In this document: in pieces, positions 53,245-63,548 of the stretch
Position numbering within the stretch: position 1 is the stretch's first letter
Layout of the letters: each line of letters opens with the position of its first letter
NCBI GenBank assembly: GCA_017645945.1
Contig: JAGCNL010000036.1
Span: 1-64,000, forward strand
Length of the DNA: 64,000 nucleotides
DNA from: Salinivirgaceae bacterium
Lineage (GTDB): Bacteria > Bacteroidota > Bacteroidia > Bacteroidales > SZUA-534
Reading direction: 5' to 3'
Made by a program: the position numbers and the translations under genes
The notes under the pieces: model-generated
What the model saw: only the letters and a program-made list of their open reading frames with translations
Database searches by the model: none
Told to the model about the DNA's origin: nothing

Positions 53245-54297
53245 TTATTGCTCTATCGTAATAATTCCGTCATCAGTGATATTGGGGAGGTTGTCCTTCA
53301 TGTCTTCGGCGGTGAGGTCTTGTATCACCTTGATTACACGCTTTTGCGGGTCAATTTGTGGGCCTTTGTTTGGCTTGGTTTGATAGGTCGCAATGGTCTC
53401 TGCCGAGATGAAATCACCTGTCTTGCTATCCATATTGACGCGGAAAATGGGAGCGAGACCGCTCTCTGCAGTGATGCTCACGTTGCTGTAAGTGGCAAAA
53501 TTGCCCATCGAGTACGCGATAAACTTGTTTTTGTAAATCTCCACGGCACGTGTTACATGAGGACCGTGGCCGAGAACGATGTCTGCACCATTATCAATCA
53601 TTGTGTGAGCAAAAAGATATACATCACCGCGTTTTTCTCCAAAGCAATACTCTGTTGTCCTCGGTACGTGCTGGTAACTACGACCTTCCGCACCGCCGTG
53701 GAAAGATACTATTACAATGTCGCAGGAATCAGCGAGTTTTTTTACGAGAGCCTTCGCGCCTTCCATGTCGTTGATTGACACAGTGCCAGTGTTGGGCGCA
53801 AAAGCGCAGAATCCATATTTGACTCCGTTGATGGTGAACTCCGCCGTCGGTTTGTCAGTAAAGCCAGCCCAATTGATACCGAGGCTGTCGAAAAGTTGAC
53901 GAGCGTTGTTCTTGCCGTAGTCGCTGAAATCACCGCTGTGATTGTTGGCGACGCTTACGAGGTTGAATCCTGCGTCTTTATACACCTTGGCAAAGGATGT
54001 CGGCATACCAAATGTGTAGCACTGCGATGGATTGTTGCAGCGTTTTGCGCCGATTTTATCATCAGCGAAAGTGCCTTCCACGTTGCAGAATACCACATCG
54101 CCGTCAAAATAAGGCTTCACGGCGTCAAAGAGTTTTTTCTCTTCACCTTCGGGTGGCAGGTATGAGCGGTTGGGCAGTATACTGCCGAGCATCACGTCGC
54201 CCACGGCAACTACGGTTATTGTGTTGCTTTGTGCTCTGCCAACGAACGGCATGGTATATATTGCAAGTGTCAGCAATGTTGTCAATGTCTTTTTCAT
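53245..54297 (-). CDS. CapA-family metallophosphatase-like protein
   Basis: 350 residues with a signal peptide ending V-G-R-A-Q. CapA (poly-gamma-glutamate capsule) fold, a calcineurin-like superfamily: AVGDVMLGS, FCNVEGTF, VSVANNHSGDFSDYG, VSFHGGAEG and VLGHGPHV carry the metal-binding Asp, Asn and His residues. In Bacteroidetes such proteins occur without PGA synthesis genes and their substrate is unknown. Single gene with own terminator. Confidence 0.9.
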   Translation of the reverse strand: MKKTLTTLLTLAIYTMPFVGRAQSNTITVVAVGDVMLGSILPNRSYLPPEGEEKKLFDAVKPYFDGDVVFCNVEGTFADDKIGAKRCNNPSQCYTFGMPTSFAKVYKDAGFNLVSVANNHSGDFSDYGKNNARQLFDSLGINWAGFTDKPTAEFTINGVKYGFCAFAPNTGTVSINDMEGAKALVKKLADSCDIVIVSFHGGAEGRSYQHVPRTTEYCFGEKRGDVYLFAHTMIDNGADIVLGHGPHVTRAVEIYKNKFIAYSMGNFATYSNVSITAESGLAPIFRVNMDSKTGDFISAETIATYQTKPNKGPQIDPQKRVIKVIQDLTAEDMKDNLPNITDDGIITIEQ

Positions 54298-54738
54298 TTT
54301 TTTAACAATTATTTGATTTTTAAATGCTTTCTGACGCTTTTAGTGCGCCGCGTTCCACATATATATGAATTCGCTGTAAAAATACACAATCATTCAATTT
54401 TGTCATGTTTAAATGCAACATAATTCCCATCGAGGACGGTTATTTCACTTGAAAATGCTGTGTTTTGGCTCCGTTTTGGCGGCAGAAAGCAATTTTTTTT
54501 AATGTTTTTCAAACTTTTTTGAGTTTTAAGACCAAATTGGTACATGTCGAGAGTTGTTTGTTGTTTAATTTACAGATATATAATTATTTAACTTATTTGA
54601 CAAGTTACCTTTTCCTATATAAATGCTGCTGAATTTTCCTGAGTTAACCACGGGAAACGTGATTTTCTTGATAAAAAAATCGCTTAAAGTTATGTTTTAT
54701 ACAAAAAATGTATAGTTTTACGCACCATTTTAAGGAAT
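54298..54738. other. Divergent promoter spacer
   Basis: 441 bp between the CapA and M23 genes, AT-rich, no gene seen. A palindrome-like TATAC-AAAAAAT-GTATA sits near 54700-54716, just upstream of the M23 gene, and may be part of its promoter. Confidence 0.45.
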
Positions 54739-55695
54739 ATGAGTGATAAATACATCTACGATAGCGAACGCTTAGAGTATGTTGTTGAAAGGCGAACGTT
54801 TGCCTACCATTGTAAGCGTTGCAGAAAGTTTGTATTTGCGGCCTTGGCGGTAGGAGTCGTTTGTTGGTCGCTCTCATATATTAATATGATTCCTTCGGCC
54901 GAGGCTCTCCAACTCAAAAAAATCGGCGATAAATACATCGCAGACATCAAACACCTCGACGACAAATTCATCCAAATAGAAGACTTCCTTTCAGAAATAC
55001 AATTCCATGACGATAGTTGCTACCGTGTTCTGGCAAAAATGACGCCGCTTTCATCTGATAAGCGTATGGCAAGTTTCGGTGGTGTGAACCGTTATGAGAT
55101 GCTGGAGGGATATTTCAACACTGATTTGCTGGTTGACTACAATAGAAAGGTGGATATCCTCGCTAAAAAACTCAATTTGCAGATGCAGTCGTATGAGGCT
55201 GTTGTTCGCTCGGCAAAACGATGCGATGATAGCTTGCTCAGCATACCAGCTATTTTACCTGTAGCGCCTACGGCTTATAGGGTTTCGTCACCGTTTGGAT
55301 GGCGCGAGCACCCGATTACACACCGTCAGGTGCATCACGATGGTTTGGATATGGCAGCTACTGAGGGCAGTCGTGTATATGCAAGTGGTAACGGAGTTGT
55401 GGTTTCAACATCGAGTGATGCTGGCGGCTATGGCAAGCAAGTGATTGTTGACCATGGTTTTGGATATAAGACACGTTACGCGCATTTAAGCAAATTCTCA
55501 GTTCATGTGGGCGATACAGTGTCGCGTGGAACCGAAATAGGCAGAGTCGGAAATACAGGTTTGTCAACCGGACCACATTTGCACTATGAGGTTATAACAC
55601 CCAAAGGACGTCAAAACCCTGTGAATTATTTTGTTAAGGACTTGTCACAGGCAGAATACAAAGAGATGATCAACTCGTTTACTGCTTTCCAGTAG
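54739..55695 (+). CDS. M23-family peptidoglycan metallopeptidase, membrane anchored
   Basis: 318 residues. Cytoplasmic N terminus of about 34 residues, one TM helix (FVFAALAVGVVCWSLSYI), a periplasmic coiled-coil stalk (about 55-170) and a LytM/M23 zinc peptidase domain (about 185-305): VSSPFGWREHP, HHDGLDM and GPHLHYEV hold the zinc ligands His, Asp and His. Because the H-x-H and H-x-x-x-D ligands are complete, it is probably active. It starts a plus-strand run with a lipoprotein, secreted protein and TerB-ABC transporter genes, although the first gap is 112 bp. Confidence 0.92.
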   Translation: MSDKYIYDSERLEYVVERRTFAYHCKRCRKFVFAALAVGVVCWSLSYINMIPSAEALQLKKIGDKYIADIKHLDDKFIQIEDFLSEIQFHDDSCYRVLAKMTPLSSDKRMASFGGVNRYEMLEGYFNTDLLVDYNRKVDILAKKLNLQMQSYEAVVRSAKRCDDSLLSIPAILPVAPTAYRVSSPFGWREHPITHRQVHHDGLDMAATEGSRVYASGNGVVVSTSSDAGGYGKQVIVDHGFGYKTRYAHLSKFSVHVGDTVSRGTEIGRVGNTGLSTGPHLHYEVITPKGRQNPVNYFVKDLSQAEYKEMINSFTAFQ

Positions 55696-55807
55696 TTTTA
55701 CGGGAAATGATTTTCCTTTAGCCCCGATTTTTTTTGAAATTTCTCAGTTTTATACCTTTTACTATTGGTTATTTTTTTGTTACTTGCATTAAGTAACATA
55801 AAAAGGT

Positions 55808-56713
55808 ATGAAGACAATTGTACATTCATTGATTTTGTTGGCTGTAGTGTCGGTAATGGCAACGTCGTGCAGCAATAAATCATCAAAAAATCACGCAAAG
55901 GACATTGATTTGTCAATACAGAACATCGATTCTCTGAGCCAGACAATTAAGTTCAGCAATACGCTGTTCAGCCTTCCGTCACCTTATCAGTTGACCATGT
56001 TGGTCAGAAATACTGGCGTTTCATTCAATAGTAATCTGCTCAACTCGTTGGAAAACAATCAGAATTACACAAGCAGTTTCGATAAATGCGTCAATTTGGG
56101 TGTTTACGGAGCTGATTTGGCTTACATGAGCATTTATGAGCAGGCACCACTGATTGTCAGTCTTTTCTCTGTGATTAAATCGCTGTCGAATGATTTGGAT
56201 TTGACTTCGGCATTCAGCAAAGAACTTGTGGAGCGAATCGAAAACAATGTCAACGACAAGGATTCGCTAATGAACATTGTTTCAGGCGCTTATCGCGATA
56301 TGGATGTCTATATGAAGGAAACTCAGCGGCAGCGTGAGGGCGCTTTGGTTCTTGCAGGCGGTTGGATTGAATCGATGTACATATTGTCGCAGCTGACAGT
56401 GGAAACGAAAAGCGATGCTTTGGCTCAGCGCATAGGGGAGAGCAGGCAGCCACTTGATAACCTGATTAAGATTTTGTCTCCGTATTACCATGATGCACCG
56501 GAGATTGAAGGTTTGCTGGACGAGCTGGTTGAACTGGCCGACATTTTCGCCGGAGTTGAGTCGCAATACACTTATGTGGTTCCGGAAATCGATGCTGAAA
56601 AGAAAATGACAATTGTGAAATCAGTCACAAAAATAACAATCTCTGATGACGTGCTGAGCGAAATTGCTGAGAAAGTGAGCGTTATCCGTGAGAGCATAAT
56701 TAATAGAGTGTGA
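55808..56713 (+). CDS. Lipoprotein of unknown function
   Basis: 301 residues. Lipobox ATSC (Cys21), followed by S-N-K-S-S-K-N-H without an acidic export tag. The mature protein is almost entirely alpha-helical by pattern (heptad-like leucines, ESMYILSQLTVETK, LDELVELADIFAGVES). I do not recognise a family. It is 18 bp from the next gene and the three genes to 60211 are likely one operon; it may be the periplasmic partner of the transporter. Confidence 0.7.
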   Translation: MKTIVHSLILLAVVSVMATSCSNKSSKNHAKDIDLSIQNIDSLSQTIKFSNTLFSLPSPYQLTMLVRNTGVSFNSNLLNSLENNQNYTSSFDKCVNLGVYGADLAYMSIYEQAPLIVSLFSVIKSLSNDLDLTSAFSKELVERIENNVNDKDSLMNIVSGAYRDMDVYMKETQRQREGALVLAGGWIESMYILSQLTVETKSDALAQRIGESRQPLDNLIKILSPYYHDAPEIEGLLDELVELADIFAGVESQYTYVVPEIDAEKKMTIVKSVTKITISDDVLSEIAEKVSVIRESIINRV

Positions 56714-56731
56714 AATTAAATCAGATAGAAG

Positions 56732-57148
56732 ATGAGAAAATATTCAATTATTCTGGCTTTGCTGTTGGTGATGGCACCAATGGCGCCGTTTGCGCAGATG
56801 GCTTCATCAGTGCAGAAGTGCAAGTCGCACATGACAGACTCATACATATCTGACGGTCAGTATTATACTGTTTTATTAAACGAAGGAGATGTGGCTGAGT
56901 TTTATGTCACATTCTACACTGGTACAATCTATCGTTTGGTGGGATATTGCGGTACGGAGGCAGGCAACCTGGCATTCTCTGTTTACGATCAGGATCGCAA
57001 CCTGTTGTTTACCAACCGTGATTTTGAGAACACACCAGTTTGGGATTTTAAATTCGAAAACACAATGGATTGTATAATCGAGGCAGAAATTGATTCGAAA
57101 GAGATGACATCAGGCTTGGCTGTAATGCTCATCGGTTTCAGACAATAA
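56732..57148 (+). CDS. Small secreted protein of unknown function
   Basis: 138 residues. Signal peptide ending P-F-A-Q. The mature part (AEFYVTFYTGTIYRLVGYCG, LAFSVYDQDRNLLFTNRDFEN) has the strand pattern of a small beta-sandwich, like prokaryotic pre-peptidase or C2-type domains. No catalytic residues. It lies between the lipoprotein and the transporter genes with gaps of 18 and 12 bp. Confidence 0.68.
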   Translation: MRKYSIILALLLVMAPMAPFAQMASSVQKCKSHMTDSYISDGQYYTVLLNEGDVAEFYVTFYTGTIYRLVGYCGTEAGNLAFSVYDQDRNLLFTNRDFENTPVWDFKFENTMDCIIEAEIDSKEMTSGLAVMLIGFRQ

Positions 57149-57160
57149 TCCAGACCAAAT

Positions 57161-60100
57161 ATGAGGGAGAAAGTCTTAAAAGCGTTGATGCAATTGTTTG
57201 CCATTATTGTCGGGCCGAGGTCCAACAATAAAGTCGGCAGGCAGATTATTGAGGCTTTTCTCTACCAACAACTTAGCGACAACGCCGTCTCGGAATATCT
57301 TGATCTTTTCGACGGTTTTTATGCTCACTATCAGCGTAAGCAGCAGGAAGAGAGCAGCAAACAGAAAAACCTGGCGTTAAGTTCGGTTAAGGTGTTGAAA
57401 ATATGTACCCAGATAAATGAGGAGCTTGATATCAGACAGAAAATGGTTGTGCTGGTCAGGCTTCTTGAGTTTATCAAGGCGGGCAAGGAAATGTCGGATC
57501 AGGAGCTCGAGTTTGTTCAGGCTGTGTCGGAAATATTCTTTTTCTCGGCCGATAATTTCCAATTACTGAGAGATTTTGTGCTTTCAGACGAGAACGAAAT
57601 TCCTGTATCATCGAAATTCCTGCTCATTGACGGACGCAAGACATCTTCGGTCCCGGATATCAGACACTACTATCACGAAATGTTCGACGACAAACTGTGG
57701 GTTTTGTATTTCGAACCGTCGAACATGTACCTTATCCGCAAGTTCGGTGACAATGAATTGTATCTGAACGGACAAAATCTTGTGCCGGGCAGTGTTTACG
57801 TTCTGAATCTTGGTGCATCGTTGCGCGATGCGAAGATGAAACCCATATATTATTCCGATATCGTCAATTTTTATTTCGCCGACGAGATAGGAAACAAGAT
57901 TCAGTTTGTTGCCAAAGACGTAGAGTATTATTTCAAAGGCGGAGTCAAAGGCTTGAATCCCATAAATATGGTTCAGGAGTCGGGCAATCTGGTCGGAATC
58001 ATGGGAGCGAGCGGCTCGGGCAAAACAACACTGCTCAATGTGCTGAATGGAAGTAGCAGGCCGTCGTCGGGACAAGTCATGATAAATGGTATTGACATTT
58101 ATGAGGAGCGCGAGAAGATAGAAGGTATGATAGGTTTCGTGTCGCAGGATGATTTGCTGATTGAGGAACTTACTGTATATCAAAATCTTCTGTATAACGC
58201 GAGACTTTGTTTCAACGACTTGTCGGATTTCCAGATAAACTGCAAAGTGCTGAAAGTGCTTAAGAGTCTTGGCCTTTTCGACATAAAAGATATGGTTGTC
58301 GGTAGTCCGTTGAATAAGAAAATCAGCGGCGGACAGCGCAAAAGACTTAATATCGCTCTCGAGCTCATCCGCGAGCCGGCCATTTTGTTCCTCGATGAGC
58401 CGACGTCGGGATTGTCGTCGCGCGACTCAGAGAATATCATGGATATTCTCAAAGAGTTGACATTGAAGGGAAAACTGGTCTTCACGGTAATTCACCAGCC
58501 TTCGTCTGATATATTCAAGATGTTCGACAATCTGTATATACTTGACAAGGGTGGCTATTTGATTTACGACGGAAATCCGGTTGATTCCATAATCTATTTC
58601 AAAACGAAAGTCCGTCAGGCAAACTGGAACGACAGCGAGTGCCGTACATGCGGCAATGTCAATCCAGAGCAGATTTTCAACATAGTTGAGTCGCAGATGC
58701 TTGATGAATACGGCAACTTGACGCCCCACAGAAGAATACAGCCGGCTGAATGGTTCCGCTATTTCCAGGATACGGCAAAGGAGCAACCTTTGGATTTTAC
58801 AACAAAATACAAGGAGTTGCCGGAGAATGCAGCTAAGATACCTGGTAAATTCAAGCAGTTCAAGGTGTTTGTTGAGCGCGATGTGCTGGCGAAAATCAGT
58901 AACCGGCAATATATGGTGATAAATATTCTTGAGTCACCAATTCTGGCATTTCTGTTGGCATTCATAATCAGATATTTCAATCCTGCAAACGGCGCATATT
59001 GTTTCTATACCAATGAGAATATCCCGGTCTACATTTTCATGTCGGTTATTGTGGCGGTATTCATGGGCTTGTCAGTGAGTGCAGAAGAAATAGTGAAAGA
59101 CAGAAAGATACAAAAACGCGAGCGGTTCCTGAATTTGAGCCGAACGAGTTACATTTTGTCAAAAATGGCAATCTTGTTTGCTATTTCAGCAGTTCAGGCA
59201 TTCCTGTTTGTTCTGGTCGGTAATGTGGTGTTGGGCGTAAGGGGAATGTTCTTTTACTATTGGTTTGCACTGTTCAGTTCGTGGTTCTTCTCATGCTTGT
59301 TGGGCTTGAACATATCGGATAGTTTCGATACGGTTGTCACCATATATATACTCATACCGTTCCTTGTGATTCCGCAGTTGATATTGAGTGGAATTATTGT
59401 GTCGTTCGATAAGTTTAATCCTGCAATATCCGAACCCAACAAAATTCCATGGTATGGCGAAATCATAACGGCTCGATGGGCTTATGAGGCTCTGACGGTG
59501 CAGCAGTTTAAGGAAAATGATTTTGAGAAAGATTTTTACGAATATAACAAAGTGTTGAGCCAGTGTGATTTCCGTAAAAATTATTGGCTTAAGACGATAG
59601 ATAACAAAGTGGCGTTCTGCAAACGCAATTATTCGAATCCATCGCACCAAATAAAGGTGAAATCAGATTTGGAGGTTATCAGAAACGAACTGAGCAAACC
59701 TCTTGATGCAATGGGCTATTTCAAATTCGATAAGATTGACAGATTGTATATCAATAAATTAACACCTGAAGTGATAGAGCAGCTAGAGGCTTTCCTCGGA
59801 AAACTGAAAGTGTACTATTATAAGCAGTATAACCACGTCAATGCGCAAAAGGATAATCTGATAAACTCAATGCAGCGCACTGACGAGGAGCGAGAGGATT
59901 TTCTGCGACGTAAGAAGATGTATAGCAACGAAAATCTTACAACGTTTGTCCGGAACACAAATTCGCTTGACAGGATTTTGGAGATTAACGGAAATCTTTA
60001 CCAGAAAACCGATCCAATTTACCTTGAACCCACACATCCATTGGTGAAAGCACATTTCTACGCACCATATAAAAATATTTTTGGAGTGCCATGTTCAACA

Positions 60101-60211
60101 TATTGGGTAAATATGCTGGTGATTTGGTTCTATACCCTTTTGCTGTTCATAACGTTGATGTGCAGATTGTTGCGTAGAATTCTGGAGCGGTTCTCGCAAT
60201 CCAACCTATAG
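57161..60211 (+). CDS. ABCG-like ABC transporter with N-terminal TerB-like domain
   Basis: 1016 residues. Residues about 1-140 look like a TerB helical domain (IVGPRSNNKVGRQIIEAFLY, LEFIKAGKEMSDQELEF). Residues about 145-265 are a beta-rich segment (FEPSNMYLIRKFGDNELYL) that could be FHA-like. NBD: Walker A GASGSGKT at 282-289, signature ISGGQRKRLN near 388, Walker B ILFLDEPTSGLSS near 410. After a CRTCGNVNPEQIF segment come ABC2-type TM helices (about 585-760), a large extracytoplasmic region of about 200 residues and a last TM helix (about 985-1005). NBD-first order matches ABCG/White exporters. Substrate unknown. Confidence 0.88.
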   Translation: MREKVLKALMQLFAIIVGPRSNNKVGRQIIEAFLYQQLSDNAVSEYLDLFDGFYAHYQRKQQEESSKQKNLALSSVKVLKICTQINEELDIRQKMVVLVRLLEFIKAGKEMSDQELEFVQAVSEIFFFSADNFQLLRDFVLSDENEIPVSSKFLLIDGRKTSSVPDIRHYYHEMFDDKLWVLYFEPSNMYLIRKFGDNELYLNGQNLVPGSVYVLNLGASLRDAKMKPIYYSDIVNFYFADEIGNKIQFVAKDVEYYFKGGVKGLNPINMVQESGNLVGIMGASGSGKTTLLNVLNGSSRPSSGQVMINGIDIYEEREKIEGMIGFVSQDDLLIEELTVYQNLLYNARLCFNDLSDFQINCKVLKVLKSLGLFDIKDMVVGSPLNKKISGGQRKRLNIALELIREPAILFLDEPTSGLSSRDSENIMDILKELTLKGKLVFTVIHQPSSDIFKMFDNLYILDKGGYLIYDGNPVDSIIYFKTKVRQANWNDSECRTCGNVNPEQIFNIVESQMLDEYGNLTPHRRIQPAEWFRYFQDTAKEQPLDFTTKYKELPENAAKIPGKFKQFKVFVERDVLAKISNRQYMVINILESPILAFLLAFIIRYFNPANGAYCFYTNENIPVYIFMSVIVAVFMGLSVSAEEIVKDRKIQKRERFLNLSRTSYILSKMAILFAISAVQAFLFVLVGNVVLGVRGMFFYYWFALFSSWFFSCLLGLNISDSFDTVVTIYILIPFLVIPQLILSGIIVSFDKFNPAISEPNKIPWYGEIITARWAYEALTVQQFKENDFEKDFYEYNKVLSQCDFRKNYWLKTIDNKVAFCKRNYSNPSHQIKVKSDLEVIRNELSKPLDAMGYFKFDKIDRLYINKLTPEVIEQLEAFLGKLKVYYYKQYNHVNAQKDNLINSMQRTDEEREDFLRRKKMYSNENLTTFVRNTNSLDRILEINGNLYQKTDPIYLEPTHPLVKAHFYAPYKNIFGVPCSTYWVNMLVIWFYTLLLFITLMCRLLRRILERFSQSNL

Positions 60212-60346
60212 AGAAATCAATACCACCATCTTCAATTAATCGGCATAGCAATTCCATCCATGTGTGATGGTGTAATTGCTGTATAATCTTGATTATTATA
60301 AAATTATAGCATCGTGCCTTGTGGGCTGACGGACTGATTTAAAACA

Positions 60347-60391
60347 AAACCACCTCAAAACCAATGCTATTGGCATTAGTTGAGGTGGTTT
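60347..60391. terminator. Bidirectional terminator between TerB-ABC and siaC
   Basis: Twelve-bp stem AAACCACCTCAA (60347-60358) with TTGAGGTGGTTT (60380-60391), extended inward by AATGC/GCATT around TATTG. It lies between convergent genes, with A/T-runs on both sides. Confidence 0.82.
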
Positions 60392-60430
60392 GAAATCTGA
60401 AATAATCGTCAGATATAATTGACGGTGGTA

Positions 60431-60808
60431 TTAATCCGACATTTCAACCATCTTGAACGGCACCTTGATGATAGACTGATAGTCTTCGCCTGCCTCAAGC
60501 ATGTCTTCGTCGTCTTCCTCATAGTGCCAAAGAATAACGACATCATTTCCGCTCTTGTAGATGGCTTCCAATTTCTTGAAAACATCAAGTATACATTTTG
60601 AACTACTTGTGTTGAAATACTCAAGTTTTATTGAAACTTCTGTCTGTGGAGCAGGAGATGAGAGGTATTGCTCAAGCCAATCAACTAACGGTTTGTAGAA
60701 TTCAACCGAGTTTTCAGGAATTGAACGTCCTTTGATTTCAAGTTTACCATTCGACTCAAAAGTAACAGTTGGAGTCTTTGGTGTTCCGATAATAGAAATA
60801 GGATCCAT
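60431..60808 (-). CDS. siaC: SiaC-family regulatory phosphoprotein (DUF1987)
   Basis: 125 residues. Matches DUF1987: PTVTFESNGKLEIKGRSIPE, then LEYFNTSSSKCILDVF, where Thr67 lines up (from memory) with the residue phosphorylated by SiaB in Pseudomonas, and VILWHYEEDDEDMLEAGEDY. In Pseudomonas SiaC is switched between SiaB kinase and SiaA phosphatase and controls a diguanylate cyclase; no GGDEF gene is in this window, so the output is unknown. 22 bp downstream of siaB. Confidence 0.93.
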   Translation of the reverse strand: MDPISIIGTPKTPTVTFESNGKLEIKGRSIPENSVEFYKPLVDWLEQYLSSPAPQTEVSIKLEYFNTSSSKCILDVFKKLEAIYKSGNDVVILWHYEEDDEDMLEAGEDYQSIIKVPFKMVEMSD

Positions 60809-60830
60809 TTTATTTGTTTATATAAGTTGT

Positions 60831-61373
60831 TCAATTAAAAGTAACATCTAAAGTAAAAAAATTATAATCACTGCCGCAGTTAATGAAATTATAATTCAAT
60901 CTGCTGCCTGATTTTCTTGCAATGTCAACCATTCCCAAACCACCTCCGCCTTTCTCGGAGAAAGTTTGATTGTCAAGAATCTCTTTGTACATCTCCTTTT
61001 GTCCGTCTCTGTCAAGAGAGTTTATCTTGTCCAAATGCTTGGTGAGGAACTCTTTCTGGCGCGGCTCAACAAAGTTGCCCGTAACAACATGGTAGTGCCC
61101 CTCATGCTCCGACAGCAGGCATACACCAACACGCCCGCAGAACTCACGTTCTTTTTCAATCGGGCAAGCAGCGGAATGATGGTACAGATTCTGTAGACAT
61201 TCAACAAGGACGTTGTATATTTTCTTGCGAATAGGCAATGGTGTAGATTCCAACTGGCGCTCAATAATGTCAAGTGACTGAGCAATCAGTTGGTCGGTAA
61301 CCTCTCCTTTAAAGAGATAGATGACATCATCTTTGGTTACGTTCTTATACCATTTTTCCACTTCTGCAGGCAT
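60831..61373 (-). CDS. siaB: SiaB-family protein kinase (GHKL fold)
   Basis: 180 residues. GHKL ATPase fold: N-box VECLQNLYHHSA and G-box GGGGLGMVDIARKSG; the C-terminal S-D-Y-N-F-F-T-L closes the fold. Family SiaB/DUF6272 kinases phosphorylate SiaC. ATG 61373 is preferred to a TTG at 61379. Adjacent siaC is the expected substrate; the SpoIIE-type phosphatase at 27269-29560 is a candidate SiaA-like partner, but far away. Confidence 0.92.
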   Translation of the reverse strand: MPAEVEKWYKNVTKDDVIYLFKGEVTDQLIAQSLDIIERQLESTPLPIRKKIYNVLVECLQNLYHHSAACPIEKEREFCGRVGVCLLSEHEGHYHVVTGNFVEPRQKEFLTKHLDKINSLDRDGQKEMYKEILDNQTFSEKGGGGLGMVDIARKSGSRLNYNFINCGSDYNFFTLDVTFN

Positions 61374-61474
61374 ATACAAACCTCATTTTTGCAAATATAT
61401 AAAAATGGAATCTAAATTGTCAATGCAAACTTGTTTTTGCTTAAAAATGTTTTTAACAATTACTCACCATCATT

Positions 61475-62101
61475 TTACCACTTCTTTGCCGTCTTCTCAA
61501 AAGCCTCAGTCTTGTCCTGAACACTCAGCAGATAGTCGATGTCGTCGAGTGCGTTGACAAGGCAGTGCTTCTTGTAACTGTTGATTTCGAACTTCTCCGA
61601 GTGACCTGTGGCCTCGTTGGTTACGGTTTGATTCGGAACGTCAACAGTGACAATGGTTTGCGGATTTTTCGCGATAGAGTCGAACAGCTCCTGCTGGAAT
61701 TGGCTGCTGACAATCACTGGCAGCACGAAGCAGTTGAGCAAGTTGTTGCGGTGGATGTCAGCGAAACTTGACGAGATGACTACGCGGATGCCGTAGCCGG
61801 CGATAGCCCAGGCAGCGTGCTCACGGCTCGAACCAGAGCCCCAGTTCTGTCCGCCAACGATAATCTCGTGGCAGCCTTCGTGCGGTGCTTCCGAGAATTC
61901 AGGTTTGTTCATCACAAAATCGGGCACAGGCTTGCCTTGCGCGTCGTAGCGAAGGTCGTGCATGAAGGCGTCGCCGAAGAATTTCGGGTCGCGTGTGGTG
62001 CTTGCAAGATAGCGCGCCGGGATAATCAGGTCGGTATTGCAGTTGTCAATCGCAACGGGAATACACGTTGATTTTATAACATTAAATTTTTGCTTTGCCA
62101 T
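61475..62101 (-). CDS. leuD: 3-isopropylmalate dehydratase, small subunit
   Basis: 208 residues. Swivel domain of isopropylmalate isomerase in leucine synthesis. Motifs: IPVAIDNCNTDLIIPARYL, GGQNWGSGSSREHAAWAI (substrate loop), VVISSSFADIHRNNLLNCFVLP in part. 55 bp downstream of leuC in the usual order. leuA and leuB are not in the window. Confidence 0.96.
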   Translation of the reverse strand: MAKQKFNVIKSTCIPVAIDNCNTDLIIPARYLASTTRDPKFFGDAFMHDLRYDAQGKPVPDFVMNKPEFSEAPHEGCHEIIVGGQNWGSGSSREHAAWAIAGYGIRVVISSSFADIHRNNLLNCFVLPVIVSSQFQQELFDSIAKNPQTIVTVDVPNQTVTNEATGHSEKFEINSYKKHCLVNALDDIDYLLSVQDKTEAFEKTAKKW

Positions 62102-62156
62102 AATATTAAAGTTTTTGTCGGACGCAGATTACATTATAAATCTGTGCATTATATAA

Positions 62157-63548
62157 TTACAACTTTCTCGGGTCAGTGATGACTCCCGTGATGGCGCTGG
62201 CGGCAACAACAAGCGGCGATGCCAGAACTGTGCGGGCGCCAGGACCTTGACGGCCGACAAAGTTGCGGTTCGATGTTGAGATGGCCAGCTTGCCTGCGGG
62301 CACTTTGTCGGGGTTCATTGCCAGACACGATGAGCACGACGGCAGACGCAACTCGAATCCAGCCTCAGCCAAAATCTTGTCGATACCTTCGTCGATAATC
62401 TGCTGACGTACAAGCCATGAGCCGGGAACCAGCCATGCCACAACGTTCGGCGATTTCTTTTTGCCCTTCACAACCGATGCGAAAGCGCGGAAATCCTCGA
62501 TGCGGCCGTTGGTGCAGGCGCCAAGGAAGCAGTAATCCACGGGTGTTCCCTCAAGTTTCTGTCCAGGTTTGAACTGCATATAATTCAGTTGCACATTCAG
62601 TTGTGCCTTTTCGGCCTCGCTCATTCCGTCGAGCACGGGCACGGTCTCGTCAATGGCGATTCCTGCGCCAGGGTTCGTTCCGTAGGTGATGCGCGGTTTG
62701 ATATCCTCGGCGCGGTATGTAATCTCCTTGTCAAAGACAGCGTCGTCGTCGCTCTTCAGCGTGCGCCAGAAGGCAACGGCCTTATCCCACTCGGCACCTT
62801 TGGGTGCATATTCGCGGCCTTTCAGATACTCGAAAGTAGTCTCGTCTGGTGCGATGATTCCGGCACGTGAGCCCATTTCAATTGACAGATTCGACAGCGT
62901 CAGACGGCCTTCCATTGACAGGTTGCGGATAGTTGAGCCAGCATATTCAACGGCATATCCGGTTGCGCCAGATGTGGTCATTTTTGCCATGATGTAAAGA
63001 GCTATATCCTTGGCAACCACACCTTTCTGCAGTTCGCCTTCAATGTTTATGCGCATTGTTTTAGGTTTGCTTTGCAGTATGCACTGGCTGGCCAGCACTT
63101 CGGCCACCTCGCTGGTGCCGATGCCCATTGCCAAAGCGCCAACGGCTCCGTGGGTTGATGTGTGTGAGTCGCCGCAGACGATGGTCATTCCTGGCAGTGA
63201 CAGGCCTTTCTCAGGACCTACCACGTGGATGATCCCGTTGTCTTTGGTGCCCATTGCAAAGTGGCGGATGCCGAATTCAGCGCAGTTGCGGGCGAGCGTC
63301 TCCACCTGTTTGCGGCCAATCGGGTCGTTGATAACCTCCTGCTGGTCCGACGGAGTGTTATGGTCGGGCATAGCTACGACCTGCTCCGGGCGGAAAACCT
63401 TGATTCCCTTGTCGCGCAAAGTGTCGAATGCCTGGGGTGAAGTCACCTCGTGAGCATACAGACGGTCGATGTATAGTTGGGTCGGGCCGTCGGGGATAAC
63501 CTGAACGACGTGCGAGTCCCAAATCTTGTCAAATAGTGTCTTTCCCAC
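62157..63548 (-). CDS. leuC: 3-isopropylmalate dehydratase, large subunit
   Basis: 463 residues. Aconitase-like 4Fe-4S enzyme converting 2- to 3-isopropylmalate. Cluster ligands: Cys in [13 protein letters not shown] and the CSSC pair in [14 protein letters not shown]; also [17 protein letters not shown]. The start codon is GTG at 63546-63548, since an in-frame stop lies five codons upstream without any ATG, and [13 protein letters not shown] is the normal LeuC start. Followed by leuD. Confidence 0.97.
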   Translation of the reverse strand: MGKTLFDKIWDSHVVQVIPDGPTQLYIDRLYAHEVTSPQAFDTLRDKGIKVFRPEQVVAMPDHNTPSDQQEVINDPIGRKQVETLARNCAEFGIRHFAMGTKDNGIIHVVGPEKGLSLPGMTIVCGDSHTSTHGAVGALAMGIGTSEVAEVLASQCILQSKPKTMRINIEGELQKGVVAKDIALYIMAKMTTSGATGYAVEYAGSTIRNLSMEGRLTLSNLSIEMGSRAGIIAPDETTFEYLKGREYAPKGAEWDKAVAFWRTLKSDDDAVFDKEITYRAEDIKPRITYGTNPGAGIAIDETVPVLDGMSEAEKAQLNVQLNYMQFKPGQKLEGTPVDYCFLGACTNGRIEDFRAFASVVKGKKKSPNVVAWLVPGSWLVRQQIIDEGIDKILAEAGFELRLPSCSSCLAMNPDKVPAGKLAISTSNRNFVGRQGPGARTVLASPLVVAASAITGVITDPRKL

